In this document: piece by piece, positions 16,069 to 28,555 of the stretch | Position numbering within the stretch: position 1 is the first letter of the stretch | How the letters are laid out: each line of letters begins with the position of its first letter | Assembly (NCBI RefSeq): GCF_014645315.1 | Contig: NZ_BMLQ01000003.1 | Coordinates: 54,063 to 118,062 of the forward strand | DNA from: Citricoccus zhacaiensis | GTDB taxonomy: Bacteria; Actinomycetota; Actinomycetes; Actinomycetales; Micrococcaceae | Direction: 5' to 3' | DNA: 64,000 bases | Made by a program: the position numbers and the translations under genes | Notes under the pieces: generated by a model | Databases searched by the model: none | Told to the model about the DNA's origin: nothing | Seen by the model: the letters and a program-made list of their open reading frames with translations, nothing else

Positions 16069-17211
16069 ATGATCAAGTACCTGGGCTCCAAGCGGTTGTT
16101 GGTGCCCGTGCTGGGTGCCATGGCGTCAGCGGCCGGTGCCCGCACCGCCGTCGACCTCTTCTCTGGCACCACCCGTGTGGCCCAGGAATTCAAGCGCCGG
16201 GGCATCCGCACCACGGCCTCGGACCGGGCCACCTACACCGGCGTGCTCGCCGGCTGCTACATCGCCACCGACGCGCGGGACATCGACCGGACCGAGCTGG
16301 CCGCCATCCTGGCGGATCTTCAGGGCACGACGCCGGCCCGCGGCTATGTGACGGCGACGTTCTGCGAGCAGGCACGCTACTTCCAACCCCAGAACGGCAT
16401 GCGGATCGACGCGATCCGCCAGCGCATCGAGGACGACTACGCCGGCACCCCCTGGTACCCGATCCTGCTGACCTCCCTGCTCGAAGCGGCCGATCGCGTG
16501 GACTCCACCACGGGCATGCAGATGGCCTACCTGAAGTCCTGGGCCCGGCGCTCCGGGCGGGACCTGGAGCTGCGGGTGCCCGCGTTGCTGGACGGGCCTG
16601 GGGCGGTGGTGGTCGGGGACGTCATGGACACGGTGGACACCCTGCCGCAGTCCGACCTCTACTACGTGGACCCGCCGTACAACCAGCACCGCTATTACGC
16701 CAACTACCACGTGTGGGAGACCCTGGTCCGCTGGGACGAGCCCGAGCACTACGGGGTGGCCTGCAAGCGGGTGGACGTGCGGGACGAGGACACGCGCAGC
16801 GTCTTCAACTCCAAGAGAACCATGCCGGCGGCGCTCGCGGATGTGCTCACCCGGATCCGGTCCGAGCTGGTCATCGTGTCCTACAACGACGAGTCCTGGA
16901 TCACCGCGGACGCCATGGAGCAGTCCCTGCGGGGGGCCGGCCATGAGGAGGTGGCCGTGCTGGGCTTCGACTCGAAGCGGTACGTCGGGGCGAGCATCGG
17001 CATCCATTCGCCCACGGGGGAGAAGGTCGGGAAGGTGTCCCACCTGCGCAACACGGAGCTGGTCTTCGTGGCCGGGCCGGCCGAGAAGGTCGAGGCGGCG
17101 CAGGCTGCGGCGGGAGCGGTCATCGGCGGGGGACGCTTTTCCGCGGGCAGCACGGGCGGCACGGGCAGTACGAGGAAGAAGGGCGATGCGAGCCATGTCT
17201 GCACCCTATGA
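16069..17211 (+). CDS. DNA adenine methylase (D12 class)
   Basis: A 380-residue N6-adenine methyltransferase. It starts MIKYLGSKRLLVP, has the SAM-binding AVDLFSGTTRVAQEFK (motif I) and the catalytic YYVDPPYNQHRYY (DPPY motif IV). The order motif I then DPPY is that of the alpha (D12) class. It would methylate adenine in a specific site, but no restriction endonuclease or specificity gene is next to it, so it is an orphan here, perhaps for host marking or mismatch/replication control. The C-terminal 35 residues are Gly/Ser/Thr-rich and disordered. The thioesterase gene starts inside its end. Confidence 0.85.
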   Translation: MIKYLGSKRLLVPVLGAMASAAGARTAVDLFSGTTRVAQEFKRRGIRTTASDRATYTGVLAGCYIATDARDIDRTELAAILADLQGTTPARGYVTATFCEQARYFQPQNGMRIDAIRQRIEDDYAGTPWYPILLTSLLEAADRVDSTTGMQMAYLKSWARRSGRDLELRVPALLDGPGAVVVGDVMDTVDTLPQSDLYYVDPPYNQHRYYANYHVWETLVRWDEPEHYGVACKRVDVRDEDTRSVFNSKRTMPAALADVLTRIRSELVIVSYNDESWITADAMEQSLRGAGHEEVAVLGFDSKRYVGASIGIHSPTGEKVGKVSHLRNTELVFVAGPAEKVEAAQAAAGAVIGGGRFSAGSTGGTGSTRKKGDASHVCTL

Positions 17212-17599
17212 ATTCGAGATGGACCTGCGGTGGTCTGACCAAGACCTGCAGGGGCACGTGAACAATGCCAAGGTCGTGACCTTGGCCGAAGAGGCTCGCG
17301 TGCGGTTCCAGTCCTTCCTGGACCGGGCGACGTCGGGGCCGCCCGAGGCGAACCGCGTGGTGGCCCGGCAGGAGATCGACTACCACGCTCAGACAAGGTA
17401 TGCCCCGAGTCTCACCATGCAGGTGGGGGTCTTGAGGATCGGCACGAAGTCATTCACCTTGCGCCATCGCGGGATCCAGGACGGCGCACCGGTGTTCACG
17501 GTGGACGCGATCATGGTCAATGTGGATGGGACGGGCCGATCTCGGGCGCTGACCCAGGGGGAGCGCGCTCAACTCGAGGAATGGAGCTGGCCAGACTGA
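17186..17599 (+). CDS. Acyl-CoA thioesterase (4HBT hotdog fold)
   Basis: A 137-residue single hotdog domain. The catalytic-region signature is LRWSDQDLQGHVNNAKVVTLAEEAR (key part WSDQDLQGHVNNAK), as in the 4-hydroxybenzoyl-CoA/YbgC thioesterases, followed by VARQEIDYHAQTRY and FTLRHRGI strands. It should hydrolyse acyl-CoAs; chain preference unknown. ATG 17186 follows AGGAAGAAGGG; a second ATG three codons later is also possible. It overlaps the methylase gene by 26 nt in another frame, so the two are translated from one transcript. Confidence 0.85.
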   Translation: MRAMSAPYEFEMDLRWSDQDLQGHVNNAKVVTLAEEARVRFQSFLDRATSGPPEANRVVARQEIDYHAQTRYAPSLTMQVGVLRIGTKSFTLRHRGIQDGAPVFTVDAIMVNVDGTGRSRALTQGERAQLEEWSWPD

Positions 17600-17605
17600 G
17601 TGGTG

Positions 17606-17806
17606 CTAGTAGTTGGACGGCGGGTCCGAGGCCGGGAAGGACTCGTTCCCCCATTCCTCGGCCAGCTCCTCATCGTGGCGGTGTGCCGCCGTTTCGATCG
17701 GATCGTCGGCCACTGGCGGTTCGGCCAGGGCCTCGTCACCCGAGAGTTGTGGTTGCTGTTCGTCGAGGCGGTCCTCTTCGGGCACTTCGGGATTCACGTG
17801 GTCCAC
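17606..17806 (-). CDS. Small acidic protein with ESFPASDPP tail
   Basis: A 66-residue, strongly acidic protein ending WGNESFPASDPPSNY. The ESFPASDPP..-aromatic ending is a conserved mark of a family of small actinobacterial proteins of unknown role. The rest (DPIETAAHRHDEELAEEW) is polar and probably unstructured. The start is GTG 17806 with AAGGAG at 7 nt. It converges with the thioesterase gene. Confidence 0.75.
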   Translation of the reverse strand: MDHVNPEVPEEDRLDEQQPQLSGDEALAEPPVADDPIETAAHRHDEELAEEWGNESFPASDPPSNY

Positions 17807-17887
17807 GGCGACTCCTTGTTCCGACGATGGGTGGAGATCCCCAGTTTGACCATCCAGGTGATCTGCGGCAAGAGTGCCGCCGCGTTG

Positions 17888-18256
17888 TCAGCGCGGCGGC
17901 ATCTGCTGCAACGACCAGGTGTTGCCGTCCGGGTCAGCGAAGTAGACGAACCGGCCCCAGTCCTGTTCGTCCACGCCGCTGCACTCCACCCCGCGGCCGG
18001 ACAGTTCAGCGAAGGCTGCATCCGCGTCCTCGATGACCATCTGAATGCCCTTCTGCGAACCGGGTGCCATCTCGGTGATGCCCACTCCCAGCGCGATCGA
18101 GCAGGCTGATCCCGGCGGGGTGAGCTGGACGAATCGCAGCTCGGGGGAGAGGACGTAATCATGGTCGGCGTTGAAGCCGACCTGGTCCACGTAGAAGGAT
18201 TTCGCCCGGTCGACGTCGGTGACCGGAATATCGACCAGCTCGATCTTCATATCCAT
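17888..18256 (-). CDS. VOC-family (glyoxalase/bleomycin-resistance fold) protein
   Basis: A 122-residue protein with the two beta-alpha-beta-beta-beta modules of the VOC superfamily: KIELVDIPVTDVDRAKSFYV at the start (key part PVTDVDRAKSFYVDQVGF), then GIQMVIEDADAAFAEL and a closing FVYFADPDGNTWSLQQ. The metal-type Glu/His positions are only partly conserved, so it could be an enzyme or a binding protein. ATG 18256 starts exactly at the domain. It lies downstream of the malate synthase terminator and upstream of the small acidic protein. Confidence 0.8.
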   Translation of the reverse strand: MDMKIELVDIPVTDVDRAKSFYVDQVGFNADHDYVLSPELRFVQLTPPGSACSIALGVGITEMAPGSQKGIQMVIEDADAAFAELSGRGVECSGVDEQDWGRFVYFADPDGNTWSLQQMPPR

Positions 18257-18273
18257 GACGGCCACCGTAGAAC

Positions 18274-18310
18274 CGCGGCGGTGCCGGGACAATGTCCTGG
18301 CACCGCCGCG
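18274..18310 (-). terminator. Hairpin terminator after malate synthase
   Basis: CGCGGCGGTGCC (18274-18285) pairs exactly with 18299-18310, and an inner GGAC/GTCC extends the stem around an AAT loop. It begins 9 bp beyond the malate synthase stop codon. Confidence 0.7.
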
Positions 18311-18318
18311 ATCGAATC

Positions 18319-19992
<1,674 letters not shown>

Positions 19993-20182
19993 GGGAGCCT
20001 CCTCGGGGAGTCGTCCGCGCCCGCCGTGTTGGCGGTGACGCGGTGCGCGTTCTGAAGAACGCGTGGTGTCAGGAAAGTCGATGGAAGAGCCCCAGGGTGT
20101 GGTGCGGGGTGTGATGGGCGACGTCGGCCGTCAAGGTGGGCGCCGGCGTCGGGATAGCTGATGGTGGGGTGGAAGGACGGAC

Positions 20183-20212
20183 GGCGCCCGGACCATGTGG
20201 GGTCCGGGCGCC
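20183..20212 (-). terminator. Hairpin terminator after isocitrate lyase
   Basis: GGCGCCCGGACC (20183-20194) pairs perfectly with 20201-20212 around a six-base loop, 45 bp past the isocitrate lyase stop codon. The remaining 190 bp up to malate synthase show no other clear signal. Confidence 0.75.
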
Positions 20213-20256
20213 ACCCGCCTTCCGTCCGGCTCAAGGCTTGGCCTGAGCTGACTGGA

Positions 20257-21561
<1,305 letters not shown>

Positions 21562-21675
21562 GGCAGGCTCCTCGGGTCTGGACTGACGGATCTGTGGTGT
21601 CGAAGCGGTGTCTCGCTGCTTCGTTGAGATCCAGTCTTGACTCCTGCAAGGTCCCGAAGGGCGGAAAGGCCAGAA

Positions 21676-21704
21676 AAGTTCTGACCAATGCCCGACTCTG
21701 TCAA
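21676..21704 (-). promoter_or_regulatory. Candidate promoter for isocitrate lyase
   Basis: On the minus strand a perfect -35 box TTGACA (21704-21699) lies about 140 bp before the start codon, with only a weak -10-like AACTTT about 18 bp further (near 21680-21675). The AT-rich flank TGCACTTTTTGACAG could also bind a regulator of acetate metabolism; no exact known operator was recognised. Confidence 0.35.
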
Positions 21705-21785
21705 AAAGTGCATACCTGGGGTGCCATCTCCCCGGAGAGTGTCGTCCAGGATGCCAACTGCGTCAGAGAGCGAGAAAACTGACTC

Positions 21786-22619
21786 TCAGTCCTGAAGGAT
21801 GGCCGAGTGATACGCCGCGAGATCGTCAGCGAAGGAGTCGGCGCCGGAAAAACCGGTGACGCTCCTGGTCGGCGCTGGGCCAACGGTCGGCTGTACCGCG
21901 GTCATATCGCCCGGGGTGGACGCGGCCTCCTCCGCGGACCTCGCTGCGGCCAGGGCGCGGAACATGGACCACGTGGGCGGCATGAGCTGATGATGTCCGG
22001 CGCGGAAGTCCTGCAGGGCGCCGCCCGCCGTGGTCCATCGGCTGGCCGTGCCCTCGAAGGAGAGCGTCCCCGGGACCTGGCCCTCCGGCAGGATCGCGGC
22101 GAAGAAGTACGTGTCGTACCGCCGGGAGGCGCCCTTCGGGGTGATCCAGCGGGCGAGGGGCGCCATGCCGGTCACGTCTGGCAATAGCTCCTGCTCCGTC
22201 AGCAGGCCGCCGAAGTCCAGTTCGTGGCGCTCGATGCGGATCCGGGTGTCCTCCGGCCAGGCGTTCACCGAGGCGGGGTCTACCGGGGTCCCGTCCCGGT
22301 GCCGCGCCATCAGGATGCCGGTCTCCTCGAAAGTCTCCCGCACGGCCCCGGCCAGCATCTTCCCCGCGGCAGCGGGCTCCAGTCCGAGCGACTCTCCCCA
22401 GGCGTCCAGGTCGGTGCCCTCCCAGAGGGAGGCGGGCAGTTCGTCGGCCGGATCGATGCGACCGCCCGGGAAGGCCGAGACGCCCGCGCTGAAGGCGAGC
22501 TTCGTGGAGCGAGTGATCGTGAAGACCTCGGGGGTTCCGGCAGCAGATGCCGTTCCCGGGCGAAGCAGCAGGACGGTCGCGGCCTGGGGTATCGGCTGGA
22601 GCGTGCCCGGAGCCGTCAT
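21786..22619 (-). CDS. NUDIX hydrolase, NUDT19/CoA-pyrophosphatase-like
   Basis: A 277-residue NUDIX protein. The core reads AATVLLLRPG, TRSTKLAFSAGVSAFPGGRIDPAD and the NUDIX box LAGAVRETFEETGI, followed by PLARWITPKGASRRYDTYFFAA. This longer form with FPGG.-.D.AD before the box is the NUDT19-like group, some of which hydrolyse CoA and acyl-CoAs. It is a paralogue of the protein at 39187-40053. The start ATG 22619 overlaps the TetR stop codon by 4 nt, so both are on one transcript that diverges from the carboxylase operon. A role in trimming CoA esters is inference from family and context. Confidence 0.75.
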   Translation of the reverse strand: MTAPGTLQPIPQAATVLLLRPGTASAAGTPEVFTITRSTKLAFSAGVSAFPGGRIDPADELPASLWEGTDLDAWGESLGLEPAAAGKMLAGAVRETFEETGILMARHRDGTPVDPASVNAWPEDTRIRIERHELDFGGLLTEQELLPDVTGMAPLARWITPKGASRRYDTYFFAAILPEGQVPGTLSFEGTASRWTTAGGALQDFRAGHHQLMPPTWSMFRALAAARSAEEAASTPGDMTAVQPTVGPAPTRSVTGFSGADSFADDLAAYHSAILQD

Positions 22620-23254
22620 GCCGCGCTCCCGGCCTCGGCGGCGACGGCGGGGGAGGTGTCGCCGGCGAGGGACCGGTAGGCCATCCCGGCCAGGACGACG
22701 CCGGCCGGATCCCCAGGGGAGTCCGGGGCGCTGTGCGGGGTGGAGTTGAGCAGACCGAAGGTGCCGAGCAAGCGGACCTGGCGCTCGCCGTCGCGCATGG
22801 CCGGGTCCAGGCGGGCCAGCACACCGTCCCAGAGCTGGACGTACTCGCGCTGCAGTCGGCGCACCTCCTGGTTGTCCTCCGGGGCCAGGGAGGGCAGTTC
22901 GCGGTCCTGGATGCGGATGACGTCCGGATCGGTGGTGGCGAACTCCAGGTGGAACCGGATCAGGCGCATCAGGGTGTCCGCGGCGCCACCGCGTGCCTCC
23001 TCCGGCGAGTCCTCCGCCAGGATGGTCCGGCACCCGTCCAGCAGCCGCTCGGAGGCGTCCACGAGGATCTCGGCGAGCAGGGCGTCCTTGGACGGGAAGT
23101 GCTTGTAGAGGGCGGGGCCGCTCATCCCCACGGCCTCGCCGAGCTCGGCGGTGGACACGGCGGCGAAGCCGCGCTCGGCGAACAGCCGGGCGGCGGACTC
23201 CATCAGCGCGGCACGGCGATGGGCCTTCTGCGTGGCCCGCCAGGTTGCGGTCAT
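22616..23254 (-). CDS. TetR-family regulator of the carboxylase operon
   Basis: A 212-residue TetR protein with N-terminal HTH (about residues 14-60): ALMESAARLFAERGFAAVST, then LGEAVGMSGPALYKHFPSKDALL. The C-terminal ligand domain carries no recognisable specificity signature. The SGPALY..F recognition helix is common to TetR regulators of fatty and branched-chain acyl-CoA catabolism. AGGAGG precedes ATG 23254. It is divergent from the methylcrotonyl-CoA-carboxylase-like operon, with an inverted repeat between them, so it most likely represses that operon and itself and responds to an acyl-CoA. Confidence 0.85.
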   Translation of the reverse strand: MTATWRATQKAHRRAALMESAARLFAERGFAAVSTAELGEAVGMSGPALYKHFPSKDALLAEILVDASERLLDGCRTILAEDSPEEARGGAADTLMRLIRFHLEFATTDPDVIRIQDRELPSLAPEDNQEVRRLQREYVQLWDGVLARLDPAMRDGERQVRLLGTFGLLNSTPHSAPDSPGDPAGVVLAGMAYRSLAGDTSPAVAAEAGSAA

Positions 23255-23297
23255 CTGGTCCTCCTGCGGATCCGGGTGCATCCATCATAGACAACTT

Positions 23298-23331
23298 CGG
23301 TTACTGACCGCTAACCTGATTTCAGTTACCG
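23298..23331. promoter_or_regulatory. Inverted repeat, candidate TetR operator
   Basis: CGGTTACTGA (23298-23307) and TCAGTTACCG (23322-23331) form 10-bp arms with one mismatched pair and a 14-bp centre that itself contains part of GGTTA..TAACC. It lies between the divergent TetR and carboxylase start codons, 29 bp from the latter, the usual place for an autoregulatory TetR operator. Confidence 0.55.
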
Positions 23332-23359
23332 ACTGATTACCCAAAGGACGGCGCCCCCG

Positions 23360-24952
<1,593 letters not shown>

Positions 24953-24957
24953 GCCCC

Positions 24958-27033
24958 ATGTCAGCAGCAGTGACCGAGACAGGCCCCCAGACCATGTTCA
25001 AGACCGTCCTCATCGCCAACCGCGGCGAGATCGCCTGCCGGGTGATCCGCACCCTGCGCTCGATGGGCATCCGCTCCGTGGCGGTGTATTCCGATGCCGA
25101 CGCCGGCGCCCGCCACGTGCGGTTGGCGGACGCGGCCGTGCGGCTGGGCCCGGCCGCTGCGGCCCAGTCCTACCTGGACATCGACGCCGTCCTGGACGCC
25201 GCCCGCACGACCGGTGCCGAGGCCATCCACCCCGGCTATGGCTTCCTGGCCGAGAACGCCGCCTTCGCCCAGGCCTGCGCGGACGCTGGGATCGTGTTCA
25301 TCGGCCCCGAGGCGGAGTCCATCCGGGTGATGGGTGACAAGATCACCGCCAAGAACGCCGTCGAGGCGCGCGGCGTGCCGACCGTCCCGGGCATCGCGAA
25401 GCCGGGGATGGACAACGACGCCCTCGCCGCGGCGGCCCCCGGGATCGGCTACCCGCTGCTCATCAAGCCCTCGGCAGGGGGCGGCGGCAAGGGCATGCAC
25501 GTGGTGGAGTCCGAGGACCAGCTCGCCACCTCCCTCAAGGCCGCCCGGCGCGAGGCCGCCGCGAGCTTCGGGGACGACACCCTGTTCCTGGAGCGGTACG
25601 TCACGACCCCGCGGCACATCGAGGTCCAGGTCCTCGCCGACGCCCATGGCCATGTCATCCACCTCGGGGAGCGGGAGTGCTCGCTGCAGCGCCGCCACCA
25701 GAAGGTGATCGAGGAGGCGCCCTCGCCCCTGCTGGATGAGGCCACCCGCGCCCGGATCGGTGAGGCCGCCTGCGAGACCGCGCGGTCCGTGGGCTACCGG
25801 GGCGCCGGCACGGTGGAGTTCATCGTGCCTGCCGACTCCCCGGACGAGTTCTTCTTCATGGAGATGAACACCCGCCTGCAGGTCGAGCACCCGGTGACGG
25901 AGGAGATCACGGGCGTGGACCTCGTGGAGCAGCAGCTGCGGATCGCCGCCGGCAAGGTGCTGGAGCTGGACCAGGAGGACATCGTCCTGGACGGCCACTC
26001 GATCGAGACGCGCATCTACGCCGAGGATCCCTCCGCCGGCTTCCTGCCGACCGGCGGGCTCGTGGAGCACGTGCGCCACCCCGAGGGCGAGGGCGTCCGC
26101 GTGGACACGGCGCTGGAGGACGGACTGAGCGTCTCCATCGACTACGACCCGATGCTCGCCAAGGTCATCACCTGGGGCCGGGACCGCGAGGAGGCCCGGG
26201 CCCGCATGGTCGCGGCGCTGGAGAACACGGCGGTGGTCGGCTTCACGACCAACGTCGAGTTCCTGCGCGCGCTGCTGGAACTGCCGGCCGTCGTCGCCGG
26301 AGACCTGGACACCGGCCTGATCGCCCGCGAGTTCGACTCGATCGACTTCGCAGAGCCGGGGGAGCGGGAGTTCCGCGAGGCCGCCCTGCTGATGGACGCC
26401 GCCCGGGGCTCGTCTGCCGACCCGTGGCGGCGCCGTGACGGCTGGCGGCTGGGCGCGCCGGCAGCCCGGCGCTTCCCGCTCGTGGCGGCGGACGGCACCA
26501 GCCGGACGGTCCTGCTCTCCGGCACCGTGGACGCCCCCGCCGTGGTCGTCGAGGGTGACGCCGGGCCGGAGGCCAACACCGAGACCAACACCGAGCCCGA
26601 CGCCGGCCGGGCCGGGTCCCTGCCCGCGCTCGTCAGGCGCCGGGGGCAGGACGTGACCGTCACGATCGGCGGCGTCGGGCGCAGCTTCACGGCCGTCGTC
26701 GGGCCCGAGGGGGTCCAGCTCACCCGGCTGGGAGCCCTCTTCGACATCCGCCGGGTCCACGCGGACCACAGCATCCAGGGAGAGGCCGAGTCCAACCCGT
26801 CCCTGGCCTCGCCGATGCCGGGCACCGTGCTGCTGACGCCGGTGGCGGACGGCGACGTGGTGGCCGAGGGCGATCCGGTGATCGTGGTCGAGGCCATGAA
26901 GATGGAGCACGTCATCCGGTCCACCGTGGCCGGCACCGTGGCGCTGCACGCGGCCGTGGGGGACGCCGTCTCCCGGGGGCAGGCGCTCGCGGTGATCACG
27001 CCGGTGGAGCACGAGAGTGAGGAAGAGGCATGA
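24958..27033 (+). CDS. Acyl-CoA carboxylase alpha subunit (biotin carboxylase plus biotin carrier)
   Basis: A 691-residue fusion. Biotin carboxylase occupies about 13-460: TVLIANRGEIACRVIRT, GYGFLAENAAFAQAC, the ATP-grasp loop GGGGKGMHVV, ECSLQRRHQKVIEEAP and EMNTRLQVEHPVTEE. A linker with an MCC-type BT region follows. The biotinyl domain is at the C-terminus with EAMKMEHVIRS (biotin on the Lys between the Mets). It carboxylates its own biotin with bicarbonate and ATP and works with the preceding beta subunit. ATG 24958 was chosen, 5 nt past that gene; a second ATG at 24994 is possible. A low-complexity Glu/Thr/Asn insertion (about 535-555) lies in the linker. Confidence 0.9.
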   Translation: MSAAVTETGPQTMFKTVLIANRGEIACRVIRTLRSMGIRSVAVYSDADAGARHVRLADAAVRLGPAAAAQSYLDIDAVLDAARTTGAEAIHPGYGFLAENAAFAQACADAGIVFIGPEAESIRVMGDKITAKNAVEARGVPTVPGIAKPGMDNDALAAAAPGIGYPLLIKPSAGGGGKGMHVVESEDQLATSLKAARREAAASFGDDTLFLERYVTTPRHIEVQVLADAHGHVIHLGERECSLQRRHQKVIEEAPSPLLDEATRARIGEAACETARSVGYRGAGTVEFIVPADSPDEFFFMEMNTRLQVEHPVTEEITGVDLVEQQLRIAAGKVLELDQEDIVLDGHSIETRIYAEDPSAGFLPTGGLVEHVRHPEGEGVRVDTALEDGLSVSIDYDPMLAKVITWGRDREEARARMVAALENTAVVGFTTNVEFLRALLELPAVVAGDLDTGLIAREFDSIDFAEPGEREFREAALLMDAARGSSADPWRRRDGWRLGAPAARRFPLVAADGTSRTVLLSGTVDAPAVVVEGDAGPEANTETNTEPDAGRAGSLPALVRRRGQDVTVTIGGVGRSFTAVVGPEGVQLTRLGALFDIRRVHADHSIQGEAESNPSLASPMPGTVLLTPVADGDVVAEGDPVIVVEAMKMEHVIRSTVAGTVALHAAVGDAVSRGQALAVITPVEHESEEEA

Positions 27034-27566
27034 GTGAGAAGCGCATCGTCCAGCGGGGGCTGTACTTCGACGAGATGCAAGAGGGGGCCGTCTACGTCCA
27101 CAGCCCCGGGCGTACGGTGACGGAGGCGGACAACGTCCTGTTCACCACCCAGACCATGAACACCCAGTCCCTGCACCTGGACGCCGCCTGGTCCGCCGGG
27201 ACCGAGTTCGGTGAGCCGCTGGTCAACAGCATGTTCACCCTCTCCACGCTGGTGGGACTGTCCGTGGCGCAGCTGACGCAGGGGACCATCGTGGCCAACC
27301 TGGGATTCAGCGAGGTGGCGTTCCCCGCCCCGATGCGGCACGGGGACACCCTGTACGCCGAGACGCTGATCGCCGGCAAGCGACGCTCCAAGTCCCGCCC
27401 ACATCAGGGGATCGTGGAGTTCCACCACACCGCCCGGAACCAGGACGGGGTGGTGGTGGCCACGGCGAAGCGGTCCACCCTGATGCAGGTATCACCGGAG
27501 GCGCTGGCAGCGGAAGGCGCCGGGGGAACGGCAGCCGAACGGCCGGCGTCGGGCGGTGCGGCATGA
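27030..27566 (+). CDS. MaoC-family (hotdog) dehydratase
   Basis: A 178-residue protein of the MaoC-like hydratase family: a GRTVTEADNVLFTTQTMNTQSLHLD start (key part TVTEADNVLFT), then GEPLVNSMFTLSTLVGLSV and NLGFSEVAFPAPMRHGDTL. Members hydrate enoyl-CoAs, and this form resembles mesaconyl-type hydratases found with CitE-like lyases. It overlaps the alpha subunit by 4 nt and the next gene by 4 nt. In this operon it would hydrate the carboxylated enoyl-CoA (for example 3-methylglutaconyl-CoA); that assignment is inference. Confidence 0.8.
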   Translation: MSEKRIVQRGLYFDEMQEGAVYVHSPGRTVTEADNVLFTTQTMNTQSLHLDAAWSAGTEFGEPLVNSMFTLSTLVGLSVAQLTQGTIVANLGFSEVAFPAPMRHGDTLYAETLIAGKRRSKSRPHQGIVEFHHTARNQDGVVVATAKRSTLMQVSPEALAAEGAGGTAAERPASGGAA

Positions 27567-28393
27567 CCGCCGCCGACCGGATTCCGGGCCCGTCCATCCT
27601 GTTCTGCCCCGCCGACCGGCCCGACCGGTACGCCAAAGCCGCCGCCGCGGCCGACGCCGTGATCCTCGACCTGGAGGATGCCGTGGCCCCCGCGGACAAG
27701 GCGGCGGCTCGGGGGCACGTGGCCGCCTCCATGCTCGACCCGGAGGCCACCATCGTGCGGGTCAACCCGGTGGACGGTGAGGCGGCGGAGGAGCACCGCC
27801 TGGACCTGGCCGCGCTCGACGGCGGCCGGTACCGGACGCTGATGGTTGCCAAGGTGAAGGACCCGGCGCAGCTGGACCACCTGCATCAGGCCGGCTACAG
27901 GGTCATCGCCCTGTGCGAGACCGCGGCCGGGGTGGAGCGGGCCTTCGAGATCGCCCGGCACCCGGCCGTCGTCGCGCTGATGTGGGGTGCCGAGGACCTG
28001 GTGGCCTCCATGGCGGGTAAGTCCAGCCGTTTCGCGGAGGGCTCGCGCGCCGGGCAGTATCGCGAGGTGGCCCGGTATGCGCGCTCTCGGGTGCTCGTTG
28101 CCGCGAACGCAGCGGGGAAGGTCGCGGTGGACACGGTGTTCATGGACATCGTCGACCTGGACGGACTGCGGGACGAGGCTGAGGACGCGGTGGCCTCGGG
28201 GTTTGCCGCCACGGCGTGCATCCACCCCTCCCAGGCGGAGGTGATCCGGCAGGCCTATGCCCCGAGCGCCGAGGAGCGCGAGTGGGCCGAGGCGGTGCTG
28301 GCCGAGGCGGAGGTGCAGCCGGGCGTCTTCCGGTTCCGGGGCCGCATGGTGGACGAGCCGATCCTGCGGCAGGCCCGGCGGATCGTGGGGTGA
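27563..28393 (+). CDS. CitE-like HpcH/HpaI aldolase/citrate lyase family protein
   Basis: A 276-residue TIM-barrel lyase. Family features are PSILFCPADRPDRYAKA, VILDLEDAVAPADK (metal-binding region), the arginine-bearing IVRVNPVDG, ALCETAAGVE (metal Glu), LMWGAEDLVASM and the C-terminal ATACIHPSQAEVI. It probably cleaves or thio-hydrolyses a beta-hydroxyacyl-CoA such as a malyl-CoA-type compound. It is last in the carboxylase operon, after the MaoC hydratase, so hydration then C-C cleavage is the likely order. It is followed by about 160 bp containing an operator-like palindrome. Confidence 0.8.
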   Translation: MTAADRIPGPSILFCPADRPDRYAKAAAAADAVILDLEDAVAPADKAAARGHVAASMLDPEATIVRVNPVDGEAAEEHRLDLAALDGGRYRTLMVAKVKDPAQLDHLHQAGYRVIALCETAAGVERAFEIARHPAVVALMWGAEDLVASMAGKSSRFAEGSRAGQYREVARYARSRVLVAANAAGKVAVDTVFMDIVDLDGLRDEAEDAVASGFAATACIHPSQAEVIRQAYAPSAEEREWAEAVLAEAEVQPGVFRFRGRMVDEPILRQARRIVG

Positions 28394-28463
28394 CCGTCCC
28401 GGCTCGGCCGGTCTAGATCCTGATCGGGCCGGGCGGTCCTTGACGACCGTCGAGGTGACATCT

Positions 28464-28476
28464 ATGGTCAGTCCAT
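28464..28476. promoter_or_regulatory. GntR/FadR-type operator-like palindrome (site 1)
   Basis: ATGGTCAGTCCAT in the gap before the LuxR gene. The core GGTCAGTCC differs by one base from the GGTC-N-GACC core seen at four other promoters to the right, and the flanks match site 2 at 49179 (AATGGTCAGTCCATT) almost exactly. Confidence 0.5.
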
Positions 28477-28555
28477 TCTGGTGTGCTCTCGATGTGGATG
28501 TGAGTGCATTGACGTGCGTCTCCTCGCCCGGAGACGGTGATGCCGGGAGGCGGTA

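Noticed and set aside
16069-17211. Restriction-modification system
   Set aside because: No endonuclease or specificity gene nearby; neighbours are a YihY membrane protein and a thioesterase.
24961-27012. Very long (over 680 residues) open frame opposite the biotin carboxylase gene
   Set aside because: Shadow of a strongly conserved gene; the translation has His/Arg/Gly-rich antisense composition and no recognisable domain.
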